In this document: positions 33,704-42,688 of the stretch, in pieces
Position numbering within the stretch: position 1 is the stretch's first letter
Layout: each line of letters starts with the position of its first letter
Made by a program: the position numbers and the translations under genes
The notes under the pieces: model-generated
The model's database searches: none
Seen by the model: the letters and a program-made list of their open reading frames with translations, nothing else
What the model was told of the DNA's origin: nothing
Source: Ruegeria pomeroyi
GTDB taxonomy: Bacteria; Pseudomonadota; Alphaproteobacteria; Rhodobacterales; Rhodobacteraceae
NCBI RefSeq assembly: GCF_021405525.1
Contig: NZ_JAGQAG010000001.1
Location: forward strand, 2,480,001-2,544,000
Length of the DNA: 64,000 nt
Reading direction: 5' to 3'

Positions 33704-34876
33704 TCAGCCGGTCGGTTCGATCATGCCAAAGACCTCGATTTCCTGGCTGAGACCGCGGATCCGGTGACTGCCGCGCGGCGTGAACATCCCGGGTGACGCC
33801 TGCGCCACCGCAGCCGTGGCCAGCACCCGATTGCCGAGTGTCTTGGTCAACCCCTCGATCCGGCTTGCCGCATTCACCGCCGGTCCCAGAACGGTAAAGT
33901 CGAGCCTGCCGGGACTGCCGATATTGCCATAGCTGACCCGGCCCACATTGATCCCGATGCCAATGTCCAGCGGTGACCGGTTGGCTTCCCTGCGCGTATC
34001 GTTCAGGGCCGACAGCCCTTCAAGGATCCCACGCGCCGCGCTGGCGGCTTGCTGGCACTTGTCGTTCCGCTCTTGCGGCGTGGAAATCGCAAAGACCGAC
34101 AGGATACCGTCCCCCATGAACTTGAGCACATCGCCGCCCATGGTTTCCACCGACTGGACCACAAGTTCGAAATACCCGTCCAGCGCGTCAAAGACCGCGT
34201 CCTCGCCCGCGGTTTCGGAGAATGCGGTAAAGCCGCGCAGATCGGTGAACATGACCACCGCGTCGAGCGTCTTGCGCTCGCCGCGCCTGACGGTCCCGTT
34301 CCAGACCTCGCGCGAGGGTCCGTCGCCAAGATAGGTGCGCAGCAGGCTTTGGGTGGACTTGCGCATCGTCATCGGCTCCAGTGCCGAGGACAGGCCCGGT
34401 TTCGACGCCTCGATCATTGCCAGGTGTTCCGGGCTGAACCCGCCGCTGTCGCGGGTGGCAAAGGTGCAGCCGTGCAGCGATCCGTCCCCATATTCAAGCA
34501 GCGTCGCGTAATAATCGGTGCCTCCCGCCTCGGCGAATTCGAGATAGGAAACATGGTCCTTGTCGCGATCAAGACCGCGAAGGCTTTTGTGCAGCGGTTT
34601 CTGATGGGTCAGGATGTATTCAAAGGCGCTGCCGATATAGTCGTCGGTCAGCATGCGCGCATGGGTGACATCATAGGTTTCGCTGCCATCGGGCGTCCAG
34701 ACGATGCCCCATGCGATCAGCAGGGGGTTGGCAAACCGCTGACCGATATTGACCCGCCAGAGCGGCACGCCGGCATCCACAAGTGTCGCGCAATACCGCG
34801 ACACCACCTCGACAGGATCGTCAGAACAGCGACCCCGGGTCATCATCCAGTGATTGAGGTCCGCAACAGGATACAT
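33704..34876 (-). CDS. Class III adenylate/guanylate cyclase
   Basis: A 390-residue soluble protein. The C-terminal half (about residues 200-390) is a class III cyclase catalytic domain: metal-binding Asp residues in VVMFTDLRGFT and KFMGDGILSVF, the INVGRVSYGNIGSPGRLDFTVLGPAVNAASRIE segment with transition-state Asn/Arg residues, and a typical end. The N-terminal 180 residues form a sensor-like domain without transmembrane segments, seen before cyclases in other Rhodobacteraceae. It is convergent with the six-gene operon and transcribed in the same direction as the dddQ operon, but 60 bp separate it from the aminotransferase. Confidence 0.9.
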   Translation of the reverse strand: MYPVADLNHWMMTRGRCSDDPVEVVSRYCATLVDAGVPLWRVNIGQRFANPLLIAWGIVWTPDGSETYDVTHARMLTDDYIGSAFEYILTHQKPLHKSLRGLDRDKDHVSYLEFAEAGGTDYYATLLEYGDGSLHGCTFATRDSGGFSPEHLAMIEASKPGLSSALEPMTMRKSTQSLLRTYLGDGPSREVWNGTVRRGERKTLDAVVMFTDLRGFTAFSETAGEDAVFDALDGYFELVVQSVETMGGDVLKFMGDGILSVFAISTPQERNDKCQQAASAARGILEGLSALNDTRREANRSPLDIGIGINVGRVSYGNIGSPGRLDFTVLGPAVNAASRIEGLTKTLGNRVLATAAVAQASPGMFTPRGSHRIRGLSQEIEVFGMIEPTG

Positions 34877-34938
34877 CGCTCCAGCTTAGGTCTTTGCGCC
34901 CGTGGCACAAGTCCCCATGGCCCGGCGATACCCCTCGC

Positions 34939-36222
34939 CTATCCCTTGACCGCCGCGACCGCCACCGCCGCACGGATTAGCGCCGCTTCGGTCCGCTCCA
35001 ACTCCTCCTCGCCCAGCGCCAGCGAGGGATAGAGCTTGCCCGGAGACTTGAACACGCCCTCGGCCCGCAGCACCGCGTTCCAGACCTGCGCCCGCTCGGG
35101 CTCGGCATGGCGGGCCGTGCGGTAATCGGTGCAGGCGGCCTCGGTGAAATAGACGTCGAACAGAGTGGCGTCGCCCGACAAGCGGTGCGCGATGCCCTGT
35201 GCGTTCAGTGCCCGCTTGTGCATCGCCATCAACCGTTCACCCAGATCGCGCAGGCGCGCGTACTGGTCCGGACGGCGCAGGATCTCGAGCGTCTTGAGCC
35301 CCGCCGCCGCCGCCACCGGATTGCCTGACAGGGTGCCCAGTTGCATCAGCCAGCGTTCGGCCCCCACCGCCCCCTTGTCGAAATGCGCCATGATCCGGGC
35401 CGAGGCACCCAGCGCCGCAAGCGGGAAGCCGCCACCGATCACCTTGCCCAGGGTGACGATATCTGGGGTCACGCCATAATGCTCCTGCGCGCCGCCATAG
35501 GCGAGGCGGAAACCTGTGACGATCTCGTCAAAGATCAGCAGCACCCCATGACGGTCGCAAAGCGCGCGCAGACCCTGAAGGAAACCGGGCGCGGGCGCGA
35601 TGATCCGTTGCAGCGGCTCGGCGATGATCGCGGCGATGTCGTCATGCTCGGCCAGAAGCGAGGCCACCGCCTCGAGATCGTTGAACGGGGCCACCAGCAC
35701 CTGATCGGCCACCCCCTGCGGGATACCGGCGCTGTCGGGCACCGGGGTCGGGAAATTGACCGCGCGGGCGGGGGCAAGGCTCATCTGTGCCTCGGCCGAC
35801 ATGCCGTGATAGCCGCCCTCGAATTTCACGATCCGGGACTTGCCGGTATAGGCGCGGGCCAGCCGGATCGCGTACATGTCCGCCTCGCCGCCCGAGGTGA
35901 CAAAGCGCACCTGCTCGCAACAGGGCACCGCCTGAACGATCGCCTCGGCCAGCTCTATCCCCTTGGTGTTGTTGGCGAAAAAGGTCATGCCCAGCGGCAG
36001 TTGCTCCAGCACCGCCTCCATCACCTCGGGATCGCCATGGCCCAGCAGCATCGGGCCCGATCCGATCAGATAGTCCACGTATTCGCGCCCGTCCTGATCC
36101 CAGACCCGCGCGCCCTGCCCGCGCGCGATGATGGCAGCGGGGTCGAAATTGCCGAACCCCGCGGCGGGCAGCACCGCGCGGGCGCGCTCGATCCAATCGG
36201 CCTGGCTGTTCAGTCGGATCAT
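34939..36222 (-). CDS. Class III aminotransferase, glutamate-1-semialdehyde aminomutase-like
   Basis: A 427-residue PLP enzyme of the class III fold. Landmarks are GSGPMLLGHGDPEV, FVTSGGEADMYAIRLARAYTGKSRIVKFEGGYHG, IFDEIVTGFR and the PLP-binding Lys in TLGKVIGGGFPLAALG. It resembles HemL-type aminomutases, but its place behind dddQ points to a catabolic amino-group transfer and not tetrapyrrole synthesis. ATG at 36222 overlaps the dddQ stop (ATGA), with GGAGGGAG upstream. The substrate is unknown. Confidence 0.85.
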   Translation of the reverse strand: MIRLNSQADWIERARAVLPAAGFGNFDPAAIIARGQGARVWDQDGREYVDYLIGSGPMLLGHGDPEVMEAVLEQLPLGMTFFANNTKGIELAEAIVQAVPCCEQVRFVTSGGEADMYAIRLARAYTGKSRIVKFEGGYHGMSAEAQMSLAPARAVNFPTPVPDSAGIPQGVADQVLVAPFNDLEAVASLLAEHDDIAAIIAEPLQRIIAPAPGFLQGLRALCDRHGVLLIFDEIVTGFRLAYGGAQEHYGVTPDIVTLGKVIGGGFPLAALGASARIMAHFDKGAVGAERWLMQLGTLSGNPVAAAAGLKTLEILRRPDQYARLRDLGERLMAMHKRALNAQGIAHRLSGDATLFDVYFTEAACTDYRTARHAEPERAQVWNAVLRAEGVFKSPGKLYPSLALGEEELERTEAALIRAAVAVAAVKG

Positions 36223-36824
36223 ATCTCTCCCTCCGGATAGGTCAGCACCGGCGCGGTTTCCAGATCGCCGCGCCACAGAACCAGCGCCATGAAGGGGCGG
36301 TCATGGGTGCGCGTGGCATGAGCGCGCCCCGAGGGGTGGAACACATGATCGCCCGGCCCCAGACGGCGTGGCGGATGCCCCTCCATCAGGAACTCGGCCT
36401 CACCTGCCAGGATGAAATAGATCTCTTCGGCCGGGTGCTGGTGGAACGGATAGTAAAGCCCCGCCGGCATATAGACCACATAGGCCGCGAGGCCGTCGCA
36501 GGTAAAGGGCCCGCCCTCGCCGATCAGGCAGTAGCAGCCGAACCGGTCCATGAAATCGGCCCCCAGCCGCGAGCCCTGATAGGTCAGTCGCCACTGTGCC
36601 ACCGCGCCTGCGGCGATGAAGGCATCGCGGATCGCCGCATAGGCGGTGGTCGTCAGGTCCGGATCGCTCTCCATCAGCGCGGCGGGCGGGATGCGGACGG
36701 GCTTGATCGGTTGTGGCGTCAGGCTGTCGGGAAGGGTCGCGAAACCGGCCAGGGCGGGTTCGCGCGCATGAAGCGCCTGAAACTCGGCCAGAAGGTTCTG
36801 AAAGGCGGGATCGGTTTGGGTCAT
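36219..36824 (-). CDS. dddQ: DMSP lyase DddQ (cupin)
   Basis: DddQ cleaves dimethylsulfoniopropionate to dimethyl sulfide and acrylate. This 201-residue cupin has the family core: metal ligands H128 and H130, E134 and H169, plus the conserved tyrosines Y124, Y125 and Y136 (LYYPFHQHPAEEIYFILAGEAEF), and the ending FMALVLWRGDLET. Length and sequence closely match what I remember of DddQ from Ruegeria pomeroyi. It lies between an enolase-superfamily gene and a class III aminotransferase gene with almost no gaps. Because DddQ enzymes are weak DMSP lyases in vitro, a different natural substrate linked to these neighbours remains possible. Confidence 0.88.
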   Translation of the reverse strand: MTQTDPAFQNLLAEFQALHAREPALAGFATLPDSLTPQPIKPVRIPPAALMESDPDLTTTAYAAIRDAFIAAGAVAQWRLTYQGSRLGADFMDRFGCYCLIGEGGPFTCDGLAAYVVYMPAGLYYPFHQHPAEEIYFILAGEAEFLMEGHPPRRLGPGDHVFHPSGRAHATRTHDRPFMALVLWRGDLETAPVLTYPEGEI

Positions 36825-36828
36825 GCGG

Positions 36829-37935
36829 TCAATCCAGTATCAGGTCGGGTACGCCCAATGCGCCCCGGTCGACGGTGATGCCAAGGCCCGCGCCTTTGGG
36901 CGGGGCGATGCAACCATTTGCGCGCACCGGCGCATCCGGGGCAAGTCGCGGAGCGACATAGCCCGACAGATCGCAGACATTCAGCACCCGCCCCGGGTCG
37001 CTCGCAGCGCCCAGATGCAGCAGCGCGGCGGTGGTGATATCACTGCCCCAGGTGTCCTCGATGCACATCCGGGCGCCCAGATGCAGGCACAGATCCCGCG
37101 CCCGGCGAGTCGCCGAAAGCCCGCCGAATTTCGACAGCTTCAGCGCCACCGCATCCATGATGCCCAGCCTGTGCGCCGCCAGCAGCGAGGCGGTGTCATG
37201 GGCCAGTTCGTCCATCTTCATCGGCAGGCCGGTGGCGCGCTGGACACGCGTGCAATCCTCCAGCGTCGCACAGGGCTGTTCCAGCATGATGTCGAGATGC
37301 GAGACCGCCCGGCCCACCCGGGTCGCCTCCAGCGAGGTCGCGCCGCAATTCCAGTCGCCATAGACCAGCGGCCCCGGCCCGACCACCTCCCGCACCCTGG
37401 CCAAACGCTCAACATCGGTCTGCCAGTCGCCCGAGGCGCCCAGCTTGACCTGGAACTGGGTGATCCCCTGCGCCTGCGCCTCGCCCGCGATACGGGCCAT
37501 CTCGTCGGGTGCGATACAGGTGATCGAATGATAAAGCGGCATGTCCGCCGCGCGCTGCCCGCCCAGCAACGCATAAAGCGGCAGTCCCGCCACCTGCCCG
37601 GTGATGTCCCACAGCGCGATATCGAGCGCCGACTTGGCATAGGGGTGGCCGGGCAGGTGCCGGTCGGCTCGCGCCATCAGCGCCTCGGGGCCGACGGGAT
37701 CGGCGCCCAGGATCACCGGGGCCAGCTCTTGCAAGGCCGGGGCGACACCGCGCGCATAAGCAGGCAGGTAATGCGGGATCGGACAGACCTCGCCCCAGCC
37801 GGTTATCCCGGTATCGGTCTGAACCGCGATCACCACGGTCTCGACCGTGTCGCAGGTCTTGCCATCGGCCATGTAATAGGCGGTGTGGCTGGTCAGCGGC
37901 ACATGCCAGAGCGATATGCGGGTGATGCGTGTCAT
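36829..37935 (-). CDS. Mandelate racemase/muconate lactonizing enzyme family protein
   Basis: A 368-residue member of the enolase superfamily, MLE-like subgroup. Metal and catalytic positions are visible: the base Lys in FQVKLG, metal ligands in YGDWNCG, MLEQPC and MKMDELAH, the second Lys in ALKLSKFGG, and IEDTWGSDI near the end. Relatives include hydroxyproline betaine epimerases and cis-3-hydroxyproline dehydratases, which would suit an organism using quaternary amino acids, but assignment needs a better comparison. It is first in an operon with dddQ (start 4 bp after its stop) and an aminotransferase. The promoter must lie in 37936-38116. Confidence 0.82.
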   Translation of the reverse strand: MTRITRISLWHVPLTSHTAYYMADGKTCDTVETVVIAVQTDTGITGWGEVCPIPHYLPAYARGVAPALQELAPVILGADPVGPEALMARADRHLPGHPYAKSALDIALWDITGQVAGLPLYALLGGQRAADMPLYHSITCIAPDEMARIAGEAQAQGITQFQVKLGASGDWQTDVERLARVREVVGPGPLVYGDWNCGATSLEATRVGRAVSHLDIMLEQPCATLEDCTRVQRATGLPMKMDELAHDTASLLAAHRLGIMDAVALKLSKFGGLSATRRARDLCLHLGARMCIEDTWGSDITTAALLHLGAASDPGRVLNVCDLSGYVAPRLAPDAPVRANGCIAPPKGAGLGITVDRGALGVPDLILD

Positions 37936-38068
37936 GCGTTTACCGCCACAGGTTTGCCCAGCGCTGCCCTCTGCTGGAGAAGAGGCTTGCCGGGATCGGC
38001 GCCCATTCGCAGTGCGTGGAGGTGATCCGTCTTGTGCTCAGGCGTGGTGCCGGGGGGTGGGGTCGGAT

Positions 38069-38107
38069 GCCTCCGGCGGGAGTATTTGCAGCGGAATGAA
38101 GGACCGG
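38069..38107. repeat. Dispersed intergenic repeat, copy 2
   Basis: This is the second copy of the 39-bp unit also found at 4502-4540, with four differences. It sits in the 181-bp gap between the FAD/GcvT gene and the enolase-superfamily gene, 10 bp beyond the FAD/GcvT stop, so its hairpin could mark the end of that transcript. Confidence 0.7.
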
Positions 38108-38116
38108 ACCGGATCA

Positions 38117-40570
38117 TTACACTGGCTCCGCCTGAAGATCGGCACGGGGGCGGGCATTGTCCGGGTCATAGGCGGGCGCGCCGAGGATGCGGCCCTTGCG
38201 TGGCTGTCCGGCGATGATCACCTCGACCTCGGTTCCGGGCAGGTTCACCTGCGGTTTGACATAGGCGAAGGCGAGGATCTTGCCGACCGTATGCCCATAG
38301 GCGACCGAGGCGGTGGAGCCTATCACCTTGCCGTGGAGCCGGACCGCCTCGCCGCCGTTGCCGTCGAAGCGGCCGTCGGGTTCGATTTCGAGATAGGCGC
38401 AGACCCAGGGCAGGTTGCCGGTGTTCAGCGTCTTGTCCCGACCCAGATACTCCTTGTCGGTGCGGGCAAAGCGCAGCACGTCAGCCTCGGCCAATGTCAC
38501 TTCGTTGGTCAACTCGCCCGCGCCCTTGAACGCCTTTTCCATGCGGAGCGCGTTCATCGCGAAACTGCCATAGTCGGTCAGGCCATGGCCCTCGCCCGCC
38601 GCCCAAAGCGCGTCATAAACCGCAAGCGCATGGTCGCGGGGGATGTGCAACTCCCAGCCCAGTTCGCCCGCATAGGACATGCGCAGGGCCCAGAGGCTGT
38701 GGCCCGCAACGGTGATCTGCCGTGCTGTCAGCCATTTGAAGTGCGCGTTCGACAGGTCGGCATCCGTGCAGGCGGCAAGGATATCGCGCGCGCGGGGGCC
38801 GTTCAGGGCCAGCGCGGCCCAGTCGGTAGAGAGGGTCCGGATCGTGATCTCTGCCGTGCCGCGATGCGCGGCCAGGTGATCCAGCAGGCGCTGTTCGAAG
38901 AAGGCGGCGCAGACGAGGTAGTAACGGTCCTGGCCCAGCTTCACCACGGTGGTTTCCAGCTCGATCCGGCCGCGCCGGTTCAGCATATGGGTAAGCGCGA
39001 TGCCGCCTACCTGTTGCGGCAGGCGGTTGGCGGTGAGACGGTCGAGCAGCACGCTTGCGTCCGGGCCCGAGACCTCGACCTTGGTAAAGGCCGAGATATC
39101 CATGATCCCAGCGGCGGTACGCACGGCCGCGCATTCGGTCGCGACCATCTCATGCACCGGGGTGCGGCCAAAGCCATAGTAATCGCGCTGTTCGATCCCG
39201 CGCGCGAACCAGCGTGGGCGTTCGTGGCCATAGACTTCCTCAAATACCGCGCCCTTGGCCTTGAGCCGGTCATAAAGCGGCGAGGGTTTCACCGGACGCC
39301 CGGCAAGGCGGTTGAAATGGGGAAACGGGATCTCGTGGCGCAGGCAGTAGTCTTCCTTGGCCTTCACGACCTGCCAGTCCTTGGTGGCATAGGCACCGAA
39401 CCGGCGCGGGTCGAACTCGCGCATCGAGATATCGGCGGCGCCATGCACCATCCAGCGCGCCAGTTCTCGGGCCAGGCCCGGCCCCCAGCCGATGCCGATC
39501 TGGGTGCCGCAGCAGCACCAATAGTTGCGTACCCCCGGCGCCGGACCAATGAGCGGGTTGCCGTCGGGCGGGTGGCTGATGGCGCCATGCACCTCGCGCT
39601 GGATGCCGAGATTGGCAAAGATCGGCATGCGGTTCAGGCTCTCTTCGAGCCAGGGCATGACCCGGTCGTAATCGGCATCGAACAGCCAGTTTTCATAGTC
39701 CCACGGGCATTCGTCGATCCAGACGGCATTGGGATTGGCCTTTTCATAGATGCCGATGAGGCCGCGTTTCTGCTCCATCCGGATATAGCCCGAGACCTTG
39801 CGATCATCGCGGATGACCGGCAATTCACGGTCGAGCGACTGGAACTCGGGCACCGGTTCGGTCACGAAATAGTGGTGCGTCATCGAGGTCATCGGTAGTT
39901 GCAGACCCGACCATTCGCCCATCTGCCGGGCATAGGTGCCGCCCGCGTTGACCACATGTTCGCAGGTGATCGTGCCCTTTTCGGTCTCGACCACCCATTC
40001 ACCGCTCGGCGCTTGCGTGATGTTGGTGGCGCGGGTGTGGCGGAAGATGCGCACGCCCTTTTGACGCGCACCCGCCGCCATAGCCATGGTCACGTTTGTC
40101 GGGTCCACATGCCCGTCATCGGGTGTGTGCAGCGCGCCCAGCACGCCCTCGAGATTGTAGAACGGGTGCAGCTCGGCGATCCGCTCCGGCCCGACCAGGT
40201 CTATGTTGAAGCCCAGCGCGGTGCCCACTGACAGCGTGTGGCGCAGCCAGTCCATCTCATCCTCGGTATAGGCCAGCCGGAACGAGCCGCAGCCATGCCA
40301 GGTGACCGCCTGCCCGGTCTCGGCCTCCAGCTTTCCTGAATAGAGGCCGATGTTGTAATCGACGCATTTGCCCAGACCGAAAGAGCTGGTCGAATGGGTG
40401 ATCTGCCCGGCCGCATGCCAGGTGCTGCCGCTGGTCAGCTCGGCCTTTTCCAGCAGGACGGTATCGCCGCCCCACCCTTCATGCGCCAGGTGATAGGCCA
40501 GGCCCACCCCCATGACGCCGCCGCCGACGATGACCACACGCGCTTGGGTGGGCAGGCTCTGCTGGGACAT
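38117..40570 (-). CDS. FAD-dependent oxidoreductase with GcvT domain (dimethylglycine/sarcosine dehydrogenase-like)
   Basis: This two-domain enzyme has 817 residues from the ATG at 40570 (a GTG four codons upstream is possible). The N-terminal DAO-type FAD domain opens with VVIVGGGVMGVGLAYHLA and carries STWHAAGQ, a motif typical for covalent flavin attachment by His in sarcosine/dimethylglycine dehydrogenases. The C-terminal half (about residues 440-800) is a GcvT-like folate-binding domain. Such fusions oxidatively demethylate N-methylated amino acids and pass the formaldehyde unit to tetrahydrofolate. The divergent RpiR and Rieske genes suggest a joint pathway for an N-methylated or quaternary compound. 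Confidence 0.9.
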   Translation of the reverse strand: MSQQSLPTQARVVIVGGGVMGVGLAYHLAHEGWGGDTVLLEKAELTSGSTWHAAGQITHSTSSFGLGKCVDYNIGLYSGKLEAETGQAVTWHGCGSFRLAYTEDEMDWLRHTLSVGTALGFNIDLVGPERIAELHPFYNLEGVLGALHTPDDGHVDPTNVTMAMAAGARQKGVRIFRHTRATNITQAPSGEWVVETEKGTITCEHVVNAGGTYARQMGEWSGLQLPMTSMTHHYFVTEPVPEFQSLDRELPVIRDDRKVSGYIRMEQKRGLIGIYEKANPNAVWIDECPWDYENWLFDADYDRVMPWLEESLNRMPIFANLGIQREVHGAISHPPDGNPLIGPAPGVRNYWCCCGTQIGIGWGPGLARELARWMVHGAADISMREFDPRRFGAYATKDWQVVKAKEDYCLRHEIPFPHFNRLAGRPVKPSPLYDRLKAKGAVFEEVYGHERPRWFARGIEQRDYYGFGRTPVHEMVATECAAVRTAAGIMDISAFTKVEVSGPDASVLLDRLTANRLPQQVGGIALTHMLNRRGRIELETTVVKLGQDRYYLVCAAFFEQRLLDHLAAHRGTAEITIRTLSTDWAALALNGPRARDILAACTDADLSNAHFKWLTARQITVAGHSLWALRMSYAGELGWELHIPRDHALAVYDALWAAGEGHGLTDYGSFAMNALRMEKAFKGAGELTNEVTLAEADVLRFARTDKEYLGRDKTLNTGNLPWVCAYLEIEPDGRFDGNGGEAVRLHGKVIGSTASVAYGHTVGKILAFAYVKPQVNLPGTEVEVIIAGQPRKGRILGAPAYDPDNARPRADLQAEPV

Positions 40571-40618
40571 GAAATTTTCCACTTCACGAGTCGCGATTTC
40601 TCTCGACAGGCTAATGCC

Positions 40619-40656
40619 ACATTTGTACCATCGTCAATCATGAATGAAACAAATGT
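40619..40656. promoter_or_regulatory. Inverted repeat between divergent FAD/GcvT and rpiR genes
   Basis: ACATTTGT (40619-40626) and ACAAATGT (40649-40656) are perfect complements, 30 bp center to center. Each arm is followed by a similar TGTA-CATC-TC stretch, so the sites are also related as near direct repeats. They flank the rpiR start codon (40640) and lie in the 69-bp divergent gap. Binding of the SIS-domain RpiR regulator here would control both directions. Confidence 0.5.
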
Positions 40657-41527
40657 ATCATCTTCAGTTTTGAACCGCCTCACTGCGGAGTGGGACGCCC
40701 TGACGCCAGAGGCACAAAAGGCCGCGCGCTATGTGCTGGAAAATCCCGCCGACGTGGGGGTCTCGACGGTGCGCGAGATTGCCGAGGCCGCCAATGTTAA
40801 GCCCAACACCTTTGTCCGCATGGCGCGCCAGGTGGGCTTTGATGGCTACGAGGATTTCCGCGCGCCCTTCCGCGACGCGATCCGGCGCGGCACGGCCAGC
40901 TTTCCCGACCGGGCGCGCTGGTTGCAGGATATCGGCCGCTCGGGCGAATTGGGCGGGCTATACGCTGACATGGTGGGCGCCGCGATCCGCAATATCGAGG
41001 AGACCTTTGCCGGCATCGACGCCGAGCGGTTGAAGACAGCGGCCGAGGCGATCTGGGCCAGCCGGCAGGTGTTCACTCTGGGCGTGGGCGTGAACAGCGC
41101 CAATGCCCGCGCCTTCACCTATCTCGCCTCGACCGGCATGACCGATTTCCACGCGATCCCGCGCCCCGGTTCGACAGCGGTGGACGATCTGGCCTGGGCC
41201 GATCAGCGCGACGTGCTGATCGCGATGACCAGCCGCCCCTACCGCTCCGAGGTGGTCGAGGCGGTGCGCATCGCCCGTGACCAGGGGCTGACCGTCATCG
41301 CGCTGTCCGACAGCCCGGCCAGCCCGATCATCCGCGCCGCCCAACATGGCTTTGTCGTGGCGGTCGACACACCACAGTTCTTTCCGTCCTCGGCCTCGAC
41401 CATCGCGCTTCTGGAAACGTTGCTGAGTTTTGTCATCGCGGTGGCCGATGACGAGATCGTGACGCGGGTCGAGAGCTTTCACCGCCGCCGCCACCAGTTG
41501 GGTCTCTATCTGCAGGAGCCGGAATGA
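40640..41527 (+). CDS. MurR/RpiR family transcriptional regulator
   Basis: A 295-residue regulator. The N-terminal RpiR helix-turn-helix (about residues 10-85) contains VSTVREIAEAANVKPNTFVRMARQVGFDGYEDFR. The C-terminal SIS domain (about 130-270) has IWASRQVFTLGVGVNSANARAFTYL and VLIAMTSRPYRSEVVEAV. SIS domains usually bind phosphosugars, but RpiR members near amine genes may sense other ligands. It overlaps the Rieske gene by ATGA, so it is co-translated with it, and is divergent from the FAD/GcvT gene with a shared candidate operator. Confidence 0.88.
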   Translation: MNETNVSSSVLNRLTAEWDALTPEAQKAARYVLENPADVGVSTVREIAEAANVKPNTFVRMARQVGFDGYEDFRAPFRDAIRRGTASFPDRARWLQDIGRSGELGGLYADMVGAAIRNIEETFAGIDAERLKTAAEAIWASRQVFTLGVGVNSANARAFTYLASTGMTDFHAIPRPGSTAVDDLAWADQRDVLIAMTSRPYRSEVVEAVRIARDQGLTVIALSDSPASPIIRAAQHGFVVAVDTPQFFPSSASTIALLETLLSFVIAVADDEIVTRVESFHRRRHQLGLYLQEPE

Positions 41528-42624
41528 CAATCAACGCCACCCCGGTGCGCTCGCTTGAGGCGCGCTATTACACCGATCCGGCGATCTATGCCGCTGAACA
41601 GGCCGGGCTGTTCGCCCGGACATGGCAGTTTGCCTGCCATGCCAGCCAGCTGGAACAGCCTGGCGACTACCTCGCCTTTGAGCTTGGCACTGAAAGCCTG
41701 TTCTGCATCAGGGGCCGCGACGGGGTGATCCGCACCTTTTACAACGTCTGCCAGCACCGGGCGCATCAGCTGGTCAGCGGCACCGGCTCGACCCGTGTCG
41801 TCGTCTGCCCCTACCACGCCTGGACCTATGAGCTGACCGGTCGCCTGCGCGCCGCGCCCAACGCGAAATCGGTCCCCGGTTTCGACACCGCGCAAATCTG
41901 CCTGACCGAGGTCCGGACCGAGGTCTTTCTCGGCTTCGTCTTTGTCAACCTTGACCCCGAAGCGCAGCCGATGGACGACTGGTTCCCGAATGCGCAGGCC
42001 GAGCTTGAGGCCTTTGTCCCCAACTGGTCCGATCTGAAACCGCTGGAATGGGTCGAGATCCCCGAAGACTGCAACTGGAAGGTCTCGGTCGAGAACTATT
42101 CCGAATGCTACCATTGCAGCCTGAACCACCCGACCTTTTCCACCGGGGTGATCCGGCCCGAGACCTATGACATCCAGCCGCAGGGCTATTGCCTGCGCCA
42201 CACGACCGAATGCAACGATCTGAGCCAGATGACTTACGACATCGACAGCGGTTTTCCCAACAACGACCGCTATTCGAGCTGGTTTCTCTGGCCGATGTTC
42301 TCGTTCCAGGTCTATCCCGGCAACCTGTTGAACACCTATCACTGGCGCGCGGTGGATGCGGGCCGGGTGGTGGTCTGGCGCGGCTGGTACTCGGTCGGCG
42401 GCGCCGAAAACGAGACCGTGCGCCGCATGGCGAAACAGGACCGCGCCACCACGGTCGAGGAGGATATCCGGCTGGTGGAATCGGTCCAGCGCGGTTTGCG
42501 TTCGCGCGGCTATGTGCCGGGGCCGCTGGTGGTCGATCCCGGTTGCGGCGTAAACTCGGAACATTCCATCCTGCACCTGCAGACCTGGATGCGCGAGGCG
42601 GTTGCGGCCGAGCCGATGTCTTGA
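41524..42624 (+). CDS. Rieske-type oxygenase alpha subunit (quaternary-amine branch)
   Basis: A 366-residue Rieske non-heme iron oxygenase. The [2Fe-2S] ligands are C76, H78, C95 and H98 (CQHRAH ... CPYHAW). The mononuclear iron site shows H197 and H202 in ENYSECYHCSLNHP, with E194 where many ring-hydroxylating enzymes have Asp, a feature I associate with carnitine and related quaternary-amine monooxygenases (CntA, GbcA type). A reductase partner is not adjacent; the nearest candidate is the Dmm reductase 9 kb away. The start overlaps the rpiR stop. Two tandem hairpins follow the stop codon. The substrate is probably an N-methylated compound, not proven. Confidence 0.85.
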   Translation: MTINATPVRSLEARYYTDPAIYAAEQAGLFARTWQFACHASQLEQPGDYLAFELGTESLFCIRGRDGVIRTFYNVCQHRAHQLVSGTGSTRVVVCPYHAWTYELTGRLRAAPNAKSVPGFDTAQICLTEVRTEVFLGFVFVNLDPEAQPMDDWFPNAQAELEAFVPNWSDLKPLEWVEIPEDCNWKVSVENYSECYHCSLNHPTFSTGVIRPETYDIQPQGYCLRHTTECNDLSQMTYDIDSGFPNNDRYSSWFLWPMFSFQVYPGNLLNTYHWRAVDAGRVVVWRGWYSVGGAENETVRRMAKQDRATTVEEDIRLVESVQRGLRSRGYVPGPLVVDPGCGVNSEHSILHLQTWMREAVAAEPMS

Positions 42625-42659
42625 AAAGACATCGGCCCGAAATCCGCGCCGGATTTCGG
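42612..42659 (+). other. Two tandem perfect hairpins after the Rieske gene
   Basis: Hairpin 1 pairs GCCGATGTCTT with AAGACATCGGC (42612-42636, 3-nt loop) and includes the Rieske stop codon. Hairpin 2 pairs CCGAAATCC with GGATTTCGG (42637-42659, 5-nt loop). No T run follows, so these look like mRNA processing or stability elements separating expression of the oxygenase from the downstream genes. Confidence 0.6.
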
Positions 42660-42688
42660 CCACCGCAACACAGAAACGGAGCGACAAG

